NCBI GenBank assembly: GCA_024408075.1
Contig: JAKSVK010000007.1
Span: forward strand, 1 to 59,339
Direction of reading: 5' to 3'
Length of the DNA stretch: 59,339 bases
From: Bacilli bacterium
GTDB lineage: Bacteria > Bacillota_I > Bacilli_A > RFN20 > CAG-826
A program made the translations under genes and the position numbers. Position 1 is the first letter of the stretch. Each line of letters starts with the position of its first letter. Under the pieces are notes generated by a model, which saw only the letters and a list, made by a program, of their open reading frames with translations, had not been told where the DNA came from and did not search any database. Below, piece by piece: positions 1-8,518 of this stretch.

Positions 1-47
1 GCTAAACCTAAGCTTAACCCAGCAATCTTCGTAAATAATTTGTTCAT
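1..47 (-). CDS. N-terminus of a secreted protein or lipoprotein (partial)
   Basis: The reverse strand has an ATG at 47-45 preceded by GGAGAAA (purine-rich SD around 53-62). The first 15 codons read MNKLFTKIAGLSLGL and run off the left edge. A short positive start followed by a hydrophobic stretch is typical of a signal peptide. Nothing of the mature protein is visible, so no function can be given. It is transcribed divergently from the 717-residue lipoprotein to its right. Confidence 0.6.
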   Translation of the reverse strand, partial: MNKLFTKIAGLSLGL

Positions 48-307
48 AAATTTTTCTCCTTTCCTAATTTAGCCCCATATCAATATATGTAGGCTTTCAT
101 GAACAAATTCCTGATTTAATACTTCAAAACTTAGTCTTCCTTTCGATTAAAAGAAAACTTCGTCAAAAAGTACCTCATCAAAAATTTTTGTCTTAATGAA
201 AAATACGATTTATTAATTCATTAAAACGATTCCTTTAGGAAGGAAGATATTTTTATATAAGAATATTATGCATTTATATTCTTGTACTCTAAAACCTTTT
301 CCTAAAC

Positions 308-499
308 GAAAATATAGGTAAGGATATTTTTCAAATACATTATTTTAGCCATTAATAGTGGTTTGATAGCTATCCCTAACTATATCTATATTCTATATAT
401 ATGTGTGCGTATACTCAATGAAATTTTTTCATATATTTTATATATGAGTAGATACGTACTTGCACACATATATATAAATATGGAAAATATAGGTAAGGA
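308..499 (+). repeat. 17-bp direct repeat, copies at 308-324 and 483-499
   Basis: GAAAATATAGGTAAGGA occurs exactly at 308-324 and again at 483-499. The second copy contains the ribosome binding site of the lipoprotein that starts at 509. The first copy is not followed by a start codon. It may be a duplicated leader or the remains of a lost gene start. Confidence 0.6.
363..476 (+). promoter_or_regulatory. Putative promoter and long imperfect leader hairpin of the 717-aa lipoprotein gene
   Basis: TTGATA (363-368), an 18-bp spacer and TATATT (387-392) form a plausible promoter. A transcript starting near 399 would open with a large imperfect inverted repeat: left arm about 394-417 (including TGTGTGCGTATACTCA) and right arm about 445-476 (TGAGTA...GCACACATATATATA). 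A nested small hairpin, ATGAAA/TTTCAT, lies between. The right arm has about 8 extra bases. The rest of 48-508 shows no gene. Confidence 0.45.
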
Positions 500-508
500 G
501 TTAAAAAT

Positions 509-2662
509 ATGAAACATAAAAAACTAACGATTATTGCCTTATCTTTAGGCTTAACTCTTGTTTCTTGTGGAGGTAAAGGTTCAGATAAAGCTTCCTTAAC
601 CCCAGAGCAACAAGCACAAGCTACTGCAATTGAGCAATTTATCGAAACTACTTTAAAGGAAGAATTCCCTGAAGCAGAAGCAAAACCATATGCTGAATTA
701 GCTGCTTTAAATGGTGGACAACTTGATAAACTAATGAACGTTATCACTACTGTCACTTCTGGTGAATTCACCCCTACTACTTTGCTCTCATTAGCAGCAA
801 TCTTAGGAGAAAAGGATGTTACTAAAGGAATAGTTTATATTGGAAGCGCTTTCCTAAATACTGCGATTGATTGTGCTAAATCACTACAAGAAGCAGCATC
901 TTTCGTTCCACTTATTAATTCTGCTCAAACATTCTTAAATACAGAACTTAATGGTCTTGCTACTAACTTAGGTGGATTAATTGAAAATACTGTTACGATG
1001 GTTAGCAGTGTTATAGCTAATCCTTCATTTATGGAGAGCATTTCAACAATCTATAATAAGGAAACTGATTTAGTTAATGTACCTGCAGTTAAAAATATCA
1101 TTACAACTGTTACTAGTGCATTATTAGCTCAAATGCCTGTTTATAGAGTTGAACTTGTATATCTAGCTGGATTCTTAAATAGAACAATTGACTTTGCTAT
1201 TAATACACTTAGCCAAGTTGGCCCACTACTTCCAGTTAAACCTGATGATCCAACACCACAAATTATTGGATTAGTTGCTGAAACTCTCCAAAAATTAAAA
1301 TTACATTTTGGTAATCAATTTAACTTACCAGTAATTGCTGGAAATATGGTTGATCTAGTTACTAGCCTTGTTACAAAACTTGCTACTGTTCCAAATGAAG
1401 CATATGAATATGGAGCACAAATCACTCAAAAAACAGAACAACGTGCTTATTTAGTCTTATTATTACTTGAAACATTTAAGATTGAAGAAATTCCAGAAAT
1501 TACAAGCGAACAAATGACACATATTTCTCAACTTGTTACAACTTTATATGGTGATATTAAACCTTTATTGCAAAACGTTCTTCCAGGCGGAGACTTCCAA
1601 ACAGCTGATCAAATGGTTCAAATGGTCTTGGGTTTATTAACACATAATAATTTAATTCCAGATGTACTTAATATTGTTATTCACTTATATAACAACTTCC
1701 CTAAAGACTTCTCAGCAAAAGAACTTTCTTCTGCTATTGGAGCAATCGGAGAAGAATTCTTTGATGCTTTCTTATCTACTGAAATAATTACCATCAAATT
1801 AACTGAAACTACCCCAGATCAAGTACCTGCTGAATATAAAGAAAATATTCCTAATTTTGATTATTGGGTTGATCAATTTTCTAGAGAAGATTACTATGGC
1901 GGACAAGTTAGAGAAGAAAAAACAACTACTCCTGTAATTCAAAAAGTTGCAGAACATAGATACACATATCAATATGCTCACTATATTGGAATCTTCAACA
2001 AATATGGAGATGAAGTTAGAGTTGCATACGGAAAAAGAGCTTATGATATTAAATTATTAAGTGATTTTGAACCTGCTATTATAATCATTGCCGATTTCTT
2101 AACTGAATTAGCAACAAGTAACTTATTTAATGAATTAGTTGAAGATGCTATTACTGGTATTAGAGACTTACTTGAATATAAAGATGACGATGGCTCAGCA
2201 TTAATGGGTCTTATTCCACCAAATGTTGTAGAAGTTATTGAAACTGTCTTATCATTCTTATTACCTCAAACAGCAGATTCAACTAGAGTTGTTACTGATG
2301 CAGTTGATGGAATACTTATCATTATCGGTAATATTCTTAATCTTAATTTAGTTGCTCAAGACGGTAAACCTGCAAGAGTTGATGCAACATTACTAATTCT
2401 TAACCTTATTGCTGGAAATATGGATGGGGTTATGAACATGCTAGTTGGTCATCTTGATGCTGATTCACTCAATGGCATTTCTGAATTATGTGTTATGGTT
2501 TACAACTACTTAATTGATATGAAATTAAGTAATATTATTACTGAAATAGTAAAAGGCCTTGGCGGAAATCCTGAACTTATTAAAAATGCTCAAGACTTCG
2601 CAGCATTTATTTCAAATGCTTTAATGATGTTTATTGATCCAGCTACAATTCCTCAAGCATAA
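509..2662 (+). CDS. Large lipoprotein of unknown function (717 aa)
   Basis: Starts at ATG 509 after a good ribosome binding site (AAGGAG, 495-500). Residues 1-19 form a signal peptide ending in a lipobox (LVSC, Cys20) followed by GGKGSDK, so the mature protein should be lipid-anchored on the outer face of the membrane. The rest is about 690 residues of mostly helical, Leu/Ile/Val-rich sequence with repeated patterns such as LLSLAAILG, ending at IPQA with no C-terminal anchor. I do not recognise the family and see no catalytic motif. It is a single-gene unit: its own leader lies upstream and a strong terminator follows at 2685. Confidence 0.9.
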   Translation: MKHKKLTIIALSLGLTLVSCGGKGSDKASLTPEQQAQATAIEQFIETTLKEEFPEAEAKPYAELAALNGGQLDKLMNVITTVTSGEFTPTTLLSLAAILGEKDVTKGIVYIGSAFLNTAIDCAKSLQEAASFVPLINSAQTFLNTELNGLATNLGGLIENTVTMVSSVIANPSFMESISTIYNKETDLVNVPAVKNIITTVTSALLAQMPVYRVELVYLAGFLNRTIDFAINTLSQVGPLLPVKPDDPTPQIIGLVAETLQKLKLHFGNQFNLPVIAGNMVDLVTSLVTKLATVPNEAYEYGAQITQKTEQRAYLVLLLLETFKIEEIPEITSEQMTHISQLVTTLYGDIKPLLQNVLPGGDFQTADQMVQMVLGLLTHNNLIPDVLNIVIHLYNNFPKDFSAKELSSAIGAIGEEFFDAFLSTEIITIKLTETTPDQVPAEYKENIPNFDYWVDQFSREDYYGGQVREEKTTTPVIQKVAEHRYTYQYAHYIGIFNKYGDEVRVAYGKRAYDIKLLSDFEPAIIIIADFLTELATSNLFNELVEDAITGIRDLLEYKDDDGSALMGLIPPNVVEVIETVLSFLLPQTADSTRVVTDAVDGILIIIGNILNLNLVAQDGKPARVDATLLILNLIAGNMDGVMNMLVGHLDADSLNGISELCVMVYNYLIDMKLSNIITEIVKGLGGNPELIKNAQDFAAFISNALMMFIDPATIPQA

Positions 2663-2684
2663 TTAGGATTACCTTAATAATGTT

Positions 2685-2707
2685 AAAACCGGGGCAACCC
2701 GGTTTTT
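2685..2707 (+). terminator. Rho-independent terminator of the 717-aa lipoprotein gene
   Basis: AAAACCGGG (2685-2693), loop GCAA, CCCGGTTTT (2698-2706) and a run of T. This is a perfect GC-rich stem 22 bp after the stop codon. Confidence 0.9.
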
Positions 2708-2834
2708 CTAATAGAAAAATATTATCAACTCAACATTTTTATTAAAAAAAACGAACTATGCATTTAATTCAATTGTACATTTCTTTGTGGAATTATCGCA
2801 CGATATCAATATACTAAAAGTAAGAGACAAAATT

Positions 2835-3056
2835 ATGCGTACAATAACTGCAACAGAATTTAAAAACAACTTAGGAAAATATTTAGACCTTTCAAAGAAC
2901 GAAGAAATATTAATTACTAAATATGGAAAGCCTATATCGAGACTTACCCCAATTAATTCAGATTCATGGGACGATTTTGTTAATGAATGGGATAACGTTC
3001 CTAGATTTGAAGTAGACGAATCTGATCCACGAATTGCACAAATACTAAGAAAATAA
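2835..3056 (+). CDS. Phd/YefM-type antitoxin (73 aa)
   Basis: Reading from ATG 2835 gives MRTITATEFKNNLGKYLD, the N-terminal dimerisation and DNA-binding motif of Phd/YefM antitoxins (start, ATEF, Leu-Gly-Lys-Tyr), then ILITKYGKPISRL, the conserved second strand-helix. An in-frame ATG at 2787 would add 16 residues that do not fit the family, so 2835 is preferred. A TATACT box lies at 2810-2815. The C-terminal part (WDDFVNEWD, then DESDPRIAQILRK) would be the toxin-binding tail. The expected toxin gene starts 2 bases after the stop codon but is broken. Family antitoxins neutralise their toxin and autoregulate. Confidence 0.8.
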   Translation: MRTITATEFKNNLGKYLDLSKNEEILITKYGKPISRLTPINSDSWDDFVNEWDNVPRFEVDESDPRIAQILRK

Positions 3057-3057
3057 T

Positions 3058-3159
3058 TTGAGAGTACTAATTGATACAAATATTTTCTTAGATATGCTCA
3101 TGAGAAGAGATGGTTTATCGAAAAATCAGCAAAAATACCCCCGTACACCTCTAAGTTAA
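3058..3159 (+). pseudogene. Truncated PIN-domain (VapC-like) toxin remnant
   Basis: From TTG 3058 the frame reads RVLIDTNIFLDMLMRRDG, the first strand and helix of a PIN-domain ribonuclease, including the first catalytic acid (DTN). It then departs into NQQKYPRTPLS and a TAA at 3157-3159. A normal VapC has about 130-140 residues and three more conserved acids, all missing. The position right after the antitoxin stop matches a Phd-PIN operon. I infer a deletion or insertion scar soon after 3120, leaving an orphan antitoxin. Confidence 0.7.
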
Positions 3160-3355
3160 AGCGTAGGTCGGAGTAGTTCAAAAAAATCGCAACAGCAAAT
3201 TTGCAAATGTTAAAAAATCCTTCTCTATTTCTATAGGACTAAATACATCTCTGAATTTCTTTAACAAAAAAAGGTGCCTTGGAAATATTGTCACTAAAAC
3301 ACGATGAGGTAGATTTAATTTCTATAAGCAAGCTTCTACTTGACTGTATTTTGCA
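3160..3355. other. Gene-free scar region between the broken toxin and the transporter gene
   Basis: About 200 bases with no intact gene. Short coding-like frames are visible on both strands but all are interrupted and I could not assign any to a family. The abrupt change from toxin sequence to CCCCCGTACACC near 3138-3147 suggests this is the junction of the rearrangement that cut the toxin. Confidence 0.4.
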
Positions 3356-4243
3356 TTATAGTTTCAGATTTACTAATACAATTCCAATAATTCCAGAAAT
3401 TATTCCTATTGTTTGATATATATTAATTCTTTCCTTGTTAAATATTATTCCATATAAAGCGAACAAGATAATTCCTAGTCCTGCTGTAACAGGGAAAAAA
3501 ATAGAACCATCGATATGACTTAAGGAAATCATAACCAAAACATTATAGAATGCCAAAGTGATTCCAACTGCCAAAGTCAATAACGTTGTAATTAAGTTAA
3601 ATTCATATGTAATTTTTTGTTTTGGTTTATACATTACTGCTCCAAGTAGTGTAATTAGTCCAGTAGTAATAAAGGAAATTGCAAGAAATTCATTGTTTTG
3701 TGTAGAGCAGTCTAAAGTATTAAAATAAGCTTGCACTACCTTACTAAAACCAGCAGATAAAAAAGCTAATATGACAAATAATATCCAAGATTTGCTTGGC
3801 TTTTTATCATTTTTCTGTCTAAAATTAAGTAAAATTAGTGTTATAAAAATTAAGGCAGTTCCAATTATTTTGTAAATGGTAACGGATTCATTTAAACACA
3901 TAAAACTATATGATACTGGTAGGATAATACACATATTGCATATTATTGCTGTGATTGATGTTGGTCCATTCATTAATGATTTCATATATGTGAATTGATA
4001 GATACCACTTAAGATTCCAAAAATCACTCCGTAAATAACTGTTCTGTAATCTGGAATAGTTCTCCAAAAACACGCTGAAATAATTGCCGCACTAACAAAA
4101 GAAATTATTGCAACAAAAATTAATGTTCCTTTATCATCGATTTTTGTTCTTTTATTTAGTGCAGATTGAAAGAACGTTTTAGAGTCACATACCAGTGGGA
4201 CAAATATTAATAACAAGTAAGGTAAAATCTGTTCCCAAGTCAT
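3356..4243 (-). CDS. EamA/DMT-superfamily membrane transporter (295 aa)
   Basis: About ten hydrophobic helices in two similar halves, the usual EamA (drug/metabolite transporter) layout and length. Repeat-typical stretches include GVIFGILSGIYQFTYMKSL in the first half and LGIILFALYGIIFNKERIN near the end, followed by a final helix IIGIVLVNLKL. Substrates in this superfamily vary widely and cannot be inferred. The gene is divergent from the DUF4185 gene at 4306, with 62 bp between start codons. No Shine-Dalgarno sequence precedes ATG 4243, only A/T-rich promoter-like sequence (TATAAA about 11 bases upstream), so translation may be leaderless or nearly so. Confidence 0.85.
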   Translation of the reverse strand: MTWEQILPYLLLIFVPLVCDSKTFFQSALNKRTKIDDKGTLIFVAIISFVSAAIISACFWRTIPDYRTVIYGVIFGILSGIYQFTYMKSLMNGPTSITAIICNMCIILPVSYSFMCLNESVTIYKIIGTALIFITLILLNFRQKNDKKPSKSWILFVILAFLSAGFSKVVQAYFNTLDCSTQNNEFLAISFITTGLITLLGAVMYKPKQKITYEFNLITTLLTLAVGITLAFYNVLVMISLSHIDGSIFFPVTAGLGIILFALYGIIFNKERINIYQTIGIISGIIGIVLVNLKL

Positions 4244-4270
4244 ACATTATTTATTTTATAAATAAATTAA

Positions 4271-4299
4271 TTCATTTTAAAGTACTATTTAAGTATAAT
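4271..4299 (+). promoter_or_regulatory. Promoter of the DUF4185/ATPase pair (leaderless)
   Basis: TTCATT (4271-4276), a 17-bp spacer and TATAAT (4294-4299). The -10 box ends 6 bases before ATG 4306 and no ribosome binding site exists between them, so transcription should begin at or beside the start codon. Confidence 0.7.
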
Positions 4300-4305
4300 A
4301 ATTAT

Positions 4306-5457
4306 ATGGATACATTTCGTTATTCTAATAAAATTAAATTTGCCAAGTTTAATTCTATGGTAAGTGGGCTTTTTGCAGTGACACCAACAACAAAATGGGA
4401 TGTTTATGGAACTGATTTAGGTATCCCTGTTTACTCCGAAAAAGAAAAGAAACTTTGGTTCTTTTTTGGCGATACTTTTGCTACACCACTACCAAGTGAT
4501 CAAAACTGGAGAGGAACCGTTGTTGGCAAAGTATCTAACTTAGATTTTTCTAAAGGTATAAATTTTGAATCATTCATCTCTGATAAAGATGGAAAAGCAA
4601 TAAATTTAATTAAACATCATAAATGTAAAGATTCTGATTGTTTTGAGGTTACTAAAATTTGCCAGGGAGCAGTAGAAGTAAATGGCGTTATGTACGCTTT
4701 CTATCAATCTGTAAGAAGATGGGGAGAGCCTGGCTATTGGGATGTTAATTATTCTGGCGCAATTAAATCTAAAGATGGCGGTCAAACTTGGGAAAGAGAT
4801 TATAATCTGATTTGGACCGGAAAAATTGAAAGATATGAAAAAGTCGTTGAACAATTAGCGAATGAAACTGCCGATATGGAAATTGCGGATAATCATGTGG
4901 ATATCTATAAACATCATTGTGAAGCATTTTCTCAAATCTATCCTAAAAAGGATAAAGATGGTTACATCTATTTATTTGGTAGACGTGGCGGAAGACAATA
5001 TGGTTTATCTGTGGCTAGGGTATTACAACAAAACATAGAAAAATTTGATGAAGTAGAATATTACGTTAATATTGACGGAAAAAGAGATTGGATTAAAGGT
5101 ATTGAAGGAATAAAAGCATTAAACAAATATGAACTAGAAAGCTATATCTTGCCATTGCCGGTTAGTAATATAACTATTGCTTACAACGAATATATTAAAA
5201 AATATATTGCCCTATATTATAAACCATCAGTTGGTGTTGTGATGAGAACAAGCGATCAAATTTATGGATTATATGAGGATGAGATTTTACTTATTAAACA
5301 AGATGACAAACATTTGCCAAATACACCTTATGGCTTATATGGCGGATTTACACATGATTTAATGATGAAAAATGATGGAGAAGTAATGTATTTCATTATT
5401 TCTCAATGGAATAAAACAGTTTATTGTTCGGAACTATTTGAGGTTCACTTCAAATAA
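4306..5457 (+). CDS. Cytoplasmic DUF4185 (GH183-like) protein (383 aa)
   Basis: Shares a motif series with four other genes in this window: GTDLGIPVY, then FFFGDTF, W.GT, NGVMYAFY, GAIKSKDGGQTWER, SQIYPKKDKDGYIYLFG with GGR, then LARV-type and QWNK near the end. This is the DUF4185 pattern, a family of predicted five-bladed propeller glycosidases in which endo-D-arabinanases have been characterised (GH183). The Asp residues of DLG and GDTF are candidate catalytic acids by inference. ATG 4306 is preferred over an in-frame ATG at 4195, which would overlap the divergent transporter gene and place the promoter inside the gene. No signal peptide is present, so it probably works on imported oligosaccharides. 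It is followed 13 bp downstream by a MalK-like ATPase gene. Confidence 0.85.
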   Translation: MDTFRYSNKIKFAKFNSMVSGLFAVTPTTKWDVYGTDLGIPVYSEKEKKLWFFFGDTFATPLPSDQNWRGTVVGKVSNLDFSKGINFESFISDKDGKAINLIKHHKCKDSDCFEVTKICQGAVEVNGVMYAFYQSVRRWGEPGYWDVNYSGAIKSKDGGQTWERDYNLIWTGKIERYEKVVEQLANETADMEIADNHVDIYKHHCEAFSQIYPKKDKDGYIYLFGRRGGRQYGLSVARVLQQNIEKFDEVEYYVNIDGKRDWIKGIEGIKALNKYELESYILPLPVSNITIAYNEYIKKYIALYYKPSVGVVMRTSDQIYGLYEDEILLIKQDDKHLPNTPYGLYGGFTHDLMMKNDGEVMYFIISQWNKTVYCSELFEVHFK

Positions 5458-5470
5458 TGGGGGAAAGTTT

Positions 5471-7105
5471 ATGAAACTAGATAAAGAACAAAGAGAAATT
5501 ATTAAAATTGAAGAGAAAAAACGTGAACTTTATCATAAAGAAATGATGAAGCAAGACCGTCGAAGTAGAAATCGTGTAAAAGTTGCTCCAAGTAACGATG
5601 TTATTATTTTTAAAAACATTAATAAAATTTATGATAACCATATTCAAGCTGTTTTTAATTTTGATTTAAGTATAAAAGAGAATGAATTCATTGTTTTAGT
5701 CGGACCTTCTGGTTGTGGAAAATCAACAACACTAAAAATGGTTGCAGGTTTAGAGGAAATTACTTCAGGAGATTTGTTTTTAAACGGTAAATATTCTAAC
5801 GATGTTACTAGTCAAAATAGAAATTTAGCAATGGTCTTCCAAAGCTATGCTTTATACCCAACAATGACTGTATATAAAAACATCGCTTTTCCTTTAACTG
5901 TCAGACATGAAAAACATGATGTTATTGATAAAAAAGTTCGTGCAATTGCAAAAACACTTGAACTTGATGAAGAAATGTTAAAACGTAGACCGGCTGCTCT
6001 TAGTGGCGGTCAAAGACAAAGAGTTGCACTTGCTAGAGCAATGGTAAAAGGTAGCAATTTAATATTAATGGATGAACCATTATCTAACTTAGATGCCAAA
6101 CTTAGAGTTGCTGTTAGAAGTGAAATTGTTTCCTTGCATAGAAAGCTTAATGCCACAACAATTTATGTTACACATGATCAAACAGAAGCTATGACAATGG
6201 CCGATAGAATTGTTGTCATGGATAAAGGATATATTCAACAAGTTGGAACTCCTCAAGAAATATATGACCATCCAGCTAATGTATTTGTTGCAACATTCAT
6301 TGGTGCTCCTTCTATGAATATAATGAATGTTAATGTTGAAAATAATAAAGTTTCCTTACAAAATGGCGTGGATTTTTTACTAAATGAACAACAAATAAAA
6401 ACTATAACAAAGTATTTTGAAGACGTGATTTTAGAAGTAAAAAACGATATTAAGAATAAAAAAGCCGAAAAAGAAAAACGTATTCATGATTTGCAAAATA
6501 TTGGATATTTAAAAGATATTGATAAGTTTGATCGAGAAAGCACAAAGAAATTTGCAGAAATTAAAGCTGATCGTATGGCTTTAGACAAAAAGAATCCAAG
6601 TAGTGATGAATATAAATTATTAGCAGATAAAATTGTTGAAAAAGAACAAGCACTTAAGGAATATAGTCAAGCTCAAGAAAAGCTTATTAATGAAAAAGTC
6701 TATCGCAAATTAAGTGAAGAAAAACTTAAGGATGTTGTAGCTAAAGATTCCTATATTAAAATCTACAATTTAGAAATCTCTAGAATGGAAACATGTTTAG
6801 AAAAGTATAAACAACTTGTAACAAAAGGCGCTAAAGAATTAATCTTTGGTGTTAGACCGGAAGATGTTATCTTAACTAGTGAAAATAAAGACAGAAAACA
6901 TTTGTCTAATGAATTTGATATTCATATTGATTTAGTTGAATTACTTGGTCATGAATATTATTTAACATTCAAAATAGGTGAAACCATATTAAATATTAAA
7001 GCAAGTGCAACTGAAGAAATACTTCCTGACACTGATGCAAAAGCAAATATCGATATGGATAAAATTCACTTGTTTGATCCAATTAGTAAACGAAGAATCT
7101 TCTAA
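5471..7105 (+). CDS. MalK/UgpC-like sugar ABC ATPase with coiled-coil insertion (544 aa)
   Basis: Start at ATG 5471, 6 bases after GGGGGA. Has Walker A GPSGCGKST (78-86), Q-loop Gln124, signature LSGGQ (177-181), Walker B LILMDEP (197-203) and H-loop His235, then the MalK-type regulatory domain (FGVRPEDV at 459-466, final HLFDPISKRRIF). Typical relatives have about 365 residues. This one adds a charged N-terminal tail of about 40 residues. It also carries a block of about 140 Lys/Glu-rich, coiled-coil-like residues (about 310-450) inside the regulatory domain. Carbohydrate-importer ATPases of this class pair with MalF/MalG-type permeases; one such pair lies at 19047-20826. It ends face to face with the YesL-like gene, with overlapping stop codons. 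Confidence 0.9.
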   Translation: MKLDKEQREIIKIEEKKRELYHKEMMKQDRRSRNRVKVAPSNDVIIFKNINKIYDNHIQAVFNFDLSIKENEFIVLVGPSGCGKSTTLKMVAGLEEITSGDLFLNGKYSNDVTSQNRNLAMVFQSYALYPTMTVYKNIAFPLTVRHEKHDVIDKKVRAIAKTLELDEEMLKRRPAALSGGQRQRVALARAMVKGSNLILMDEPLSNLDAKLRVAVRSEIVSLHRKLNATTIYVTHDQTEAMTMADRIVVMDKGYIQQVGTPQEIYDHPANVFVATFIGAPSMNIMNVNVENNKVSLQNGVDFLLNEQQIKTITKYFEDVILEVKNDIKNKKAEKEKRIHDLQNIGYLKDIDKFDRESTKKFAEIKADRMALDKKNPSSDEYKLLADKIVEKEQALKEYSQAQEKLINEKVYRKLSEEKLKDVVAKDSYIKIYNLEISRMETCLEKYKQLVTKGAKELIFGVRPEDVILTSENKDRKHLSNEFDIHIDLVELLGHEYYLTFKIGETILNIKASATEEILPDTDAKANIDMDKIHLFDPISKRRIF

Positions 7106-7980
7106 TTATTATTTTTATCGTTATTTTTATCTAGGTTCATTCCCTGATTAACAATTTCAGGATGAGCCTTTTTATTTATGTATTTATCAAATATCCAGTT
7201 TGTATATAAGATCTCGATTAACATAAAGAATGTAAATCCAAAGAAAATCATTAAAGCTGGAAAAATAGGAATAAAAAATGGAATAAATAGTAACAAAAAT
7301 GGAATTAATGCAAATACTAATAATCCAAAAGTCCTAAATGGATGAGCGATAGCCATCAAGAAAGAGTTCTTACATAATCTTTTAAAACTAGAACTATATA
7401 AATTATTATGATTCAAAGCAATAAAAGTACACATACTAACTAATATGAAAACTGCGCCAGCAATAATAAAAGAAAGAACCGAAACTACTACCGGTGCAGA
7501 AACTAAAATGTATAAAGTGGTTACCCCTACACTAAATAAACATGCTAGTGAAAAGATAATAGAAACAAATAAATTATATTTCCAATTTCTTTTTAAACCA
7601 GTAAAGAAATCACGAGTAACATTTGTTTCCGGAACACCAGAAATTAGTTGTGACAAAGCATAATTAAGACCACCTAATCCTAAGAAAAGTGGAATATTTG
7701 TAATGAGTAAGCATCCAAATAAAGTTACTAAGTAAATTAAAGATGTAAACAAAATTGAATAATCTGGGTCACCCGGTTTAACTAATTGTATTGATCCATC
7801 TGCAACTAATGTTGGAACGCTACCAATTAATAACATAAATAAATAGATAGCAGCAATGGTAAGAATACCAAAAACCACAGTTAAAAGATTAAGTTTAACC
7901 ATGTCCATTTTGTGATATTTAAATAAGACAAGGAATATCTCTTTTCTAGTTTTCGGAAAGACAATTTGTTTTTTACTCAT
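7102..7980 (-). CDS. YesL-like (DUF624) membrane protein (292 aa)
   Basis: Five to six hydrophobic helices after a short basic N-terminus (FLVLFKYHKMDMVKLN), followed by an amphipathic segment and paired C-terminal helices. This arrangement and its place beside a sugar ABC system match the YesL/DUF624 family, membrane proteins often found next to oligosaccharide transporters with unknown biochemical role. It is the last gene of the leftward carbohydrate operon. Its start overlaps the end of the upstream lipoprotein gene by 8 bases. Its TAG stop (7104-7102) overlaps the TAA of the convergent ATPase gene. Confidence 0.75.
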   Translation of the reverse strand: MSKKQIVFPKTRKEIFLVLFKYHKMDMVKLNLLTVVFGILTIAAIYLFMLLIGSVPTLVADGSIQLVKPGDPDYSILFTSLIYLVTLFGCLLITNIPLFLGLGGLNYALSQLISGVPETNVTRDFFTGLKRNWKYNLFVSIIFSLACLFSVGVTTLYILVSAPVVVSVLSFIIAGAVFILVSMCTFIALNHNNLYSSSFKRLCKNSFLMAIAHPFRTFGLLVFALIPFLLLFIPFFIPIFPALMIFFGFTFFMLIEILYTNWIFDKYINKKAHPEIVNQGMNLDKNNDKNNN

Positions 7981-8518
7981 AAGTTGTGATTAATAAGTCG
8001 AGAAAATTAAAAGCAAGAAGAGAAGTAACATTAGAATATATTGAAAATTCACCGCAATTCTTGCTTTTTTTAGCAATTCCAATATAGTAATCGTGACTTT
8101 CTTCAAATGTGATAAATTTATTAATTTTATAGTTTTTATCATTCAATTTAATAGCATATTTTATGTTATTTTGTTCATAAAAAGTATAAGAATCAGAATG
8201 AAAATATGAGAGTGATTTTTCATTAAACTCAATAAATATTTCATTGATTCTTGCTTTTAAAAATTCTTCATCTCTTAAAACAAAAAGATCATAGTCCTTC
8301 TCTCTAGCAGTATTATACTGAAAAGGATAATAAAAACTGTTAGGTTCAGAATAACTAGCTTCAATAGAAAATATATTGCTATTAAATTCTGCTTTTAAAG
8401 CATTAATATCAACATCTTTAAAGGAAGAAATAAATATTTTTACTAAATTAGATTGACGTGAACAAGAACTTAAAAGAGGAGGAATAAATAATAATAACGC
8501 TAGTTTGTTAAATTTCAT
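7973..8518 (-). CDS. Short lipoprotein, possible reduced solute-binding protein (181 aa)
   Basis: Signal peptide with lipobox LSSC (Cys19) predicts a lipid-anchored surface protein. The mature part (about 160 residues) has fragments reminiscent of sugar solute-binding proteins: KIFISSFKDVD near the start, YDLFVLRDEEF in the middle (compare the binding-protein pattern PDxxxxxxxxF), and YYIGIAKKSKN followed by FNFLDLLI near the end. It is less than half the family's normal size of about 420 residues, so the relationship is tentative. Translationally coupled to the ATPase gene through an ATGA overlap (8518-8515) and to the YesL-like gene downstream. Confidence 0.6.
   Translation of the reverse strand: MKFNKLALLLFIPPLLSSCSRQSNLVKIFISSFKDVDINALKAEFNSNIFSIEASYSEPNSFYYPFQYNTAREKDYDLFVLRDEEFLKARINEIFIEFNEKSLSYFHSDSYTFYEQNNIKYAIKLNDKNYKINKFITFEESHDYYIGIAKKSKNCGEFSIYSNVTSLLAFNFLDLLITTYE

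Noticed and set aside
415-771. Reverse-strand 118-residue frame
   Set aside because: It overlaps the start of the 717-residue lipoprotein, has no RBS or homology pattern, and is a shadow frame.
3138-3355. Insertion sequence or transposase remnant at the toxin break
   Set aside because: Neither inverted terminal repeats nor a recognisable transposase motif could be found; only described as a scar.
4195-4305. Longer start of the DUF4185 gene at 4195
   Set aside because: It would overlap the divergent transporter gene and cover the promoter; the added residues do not match the family.
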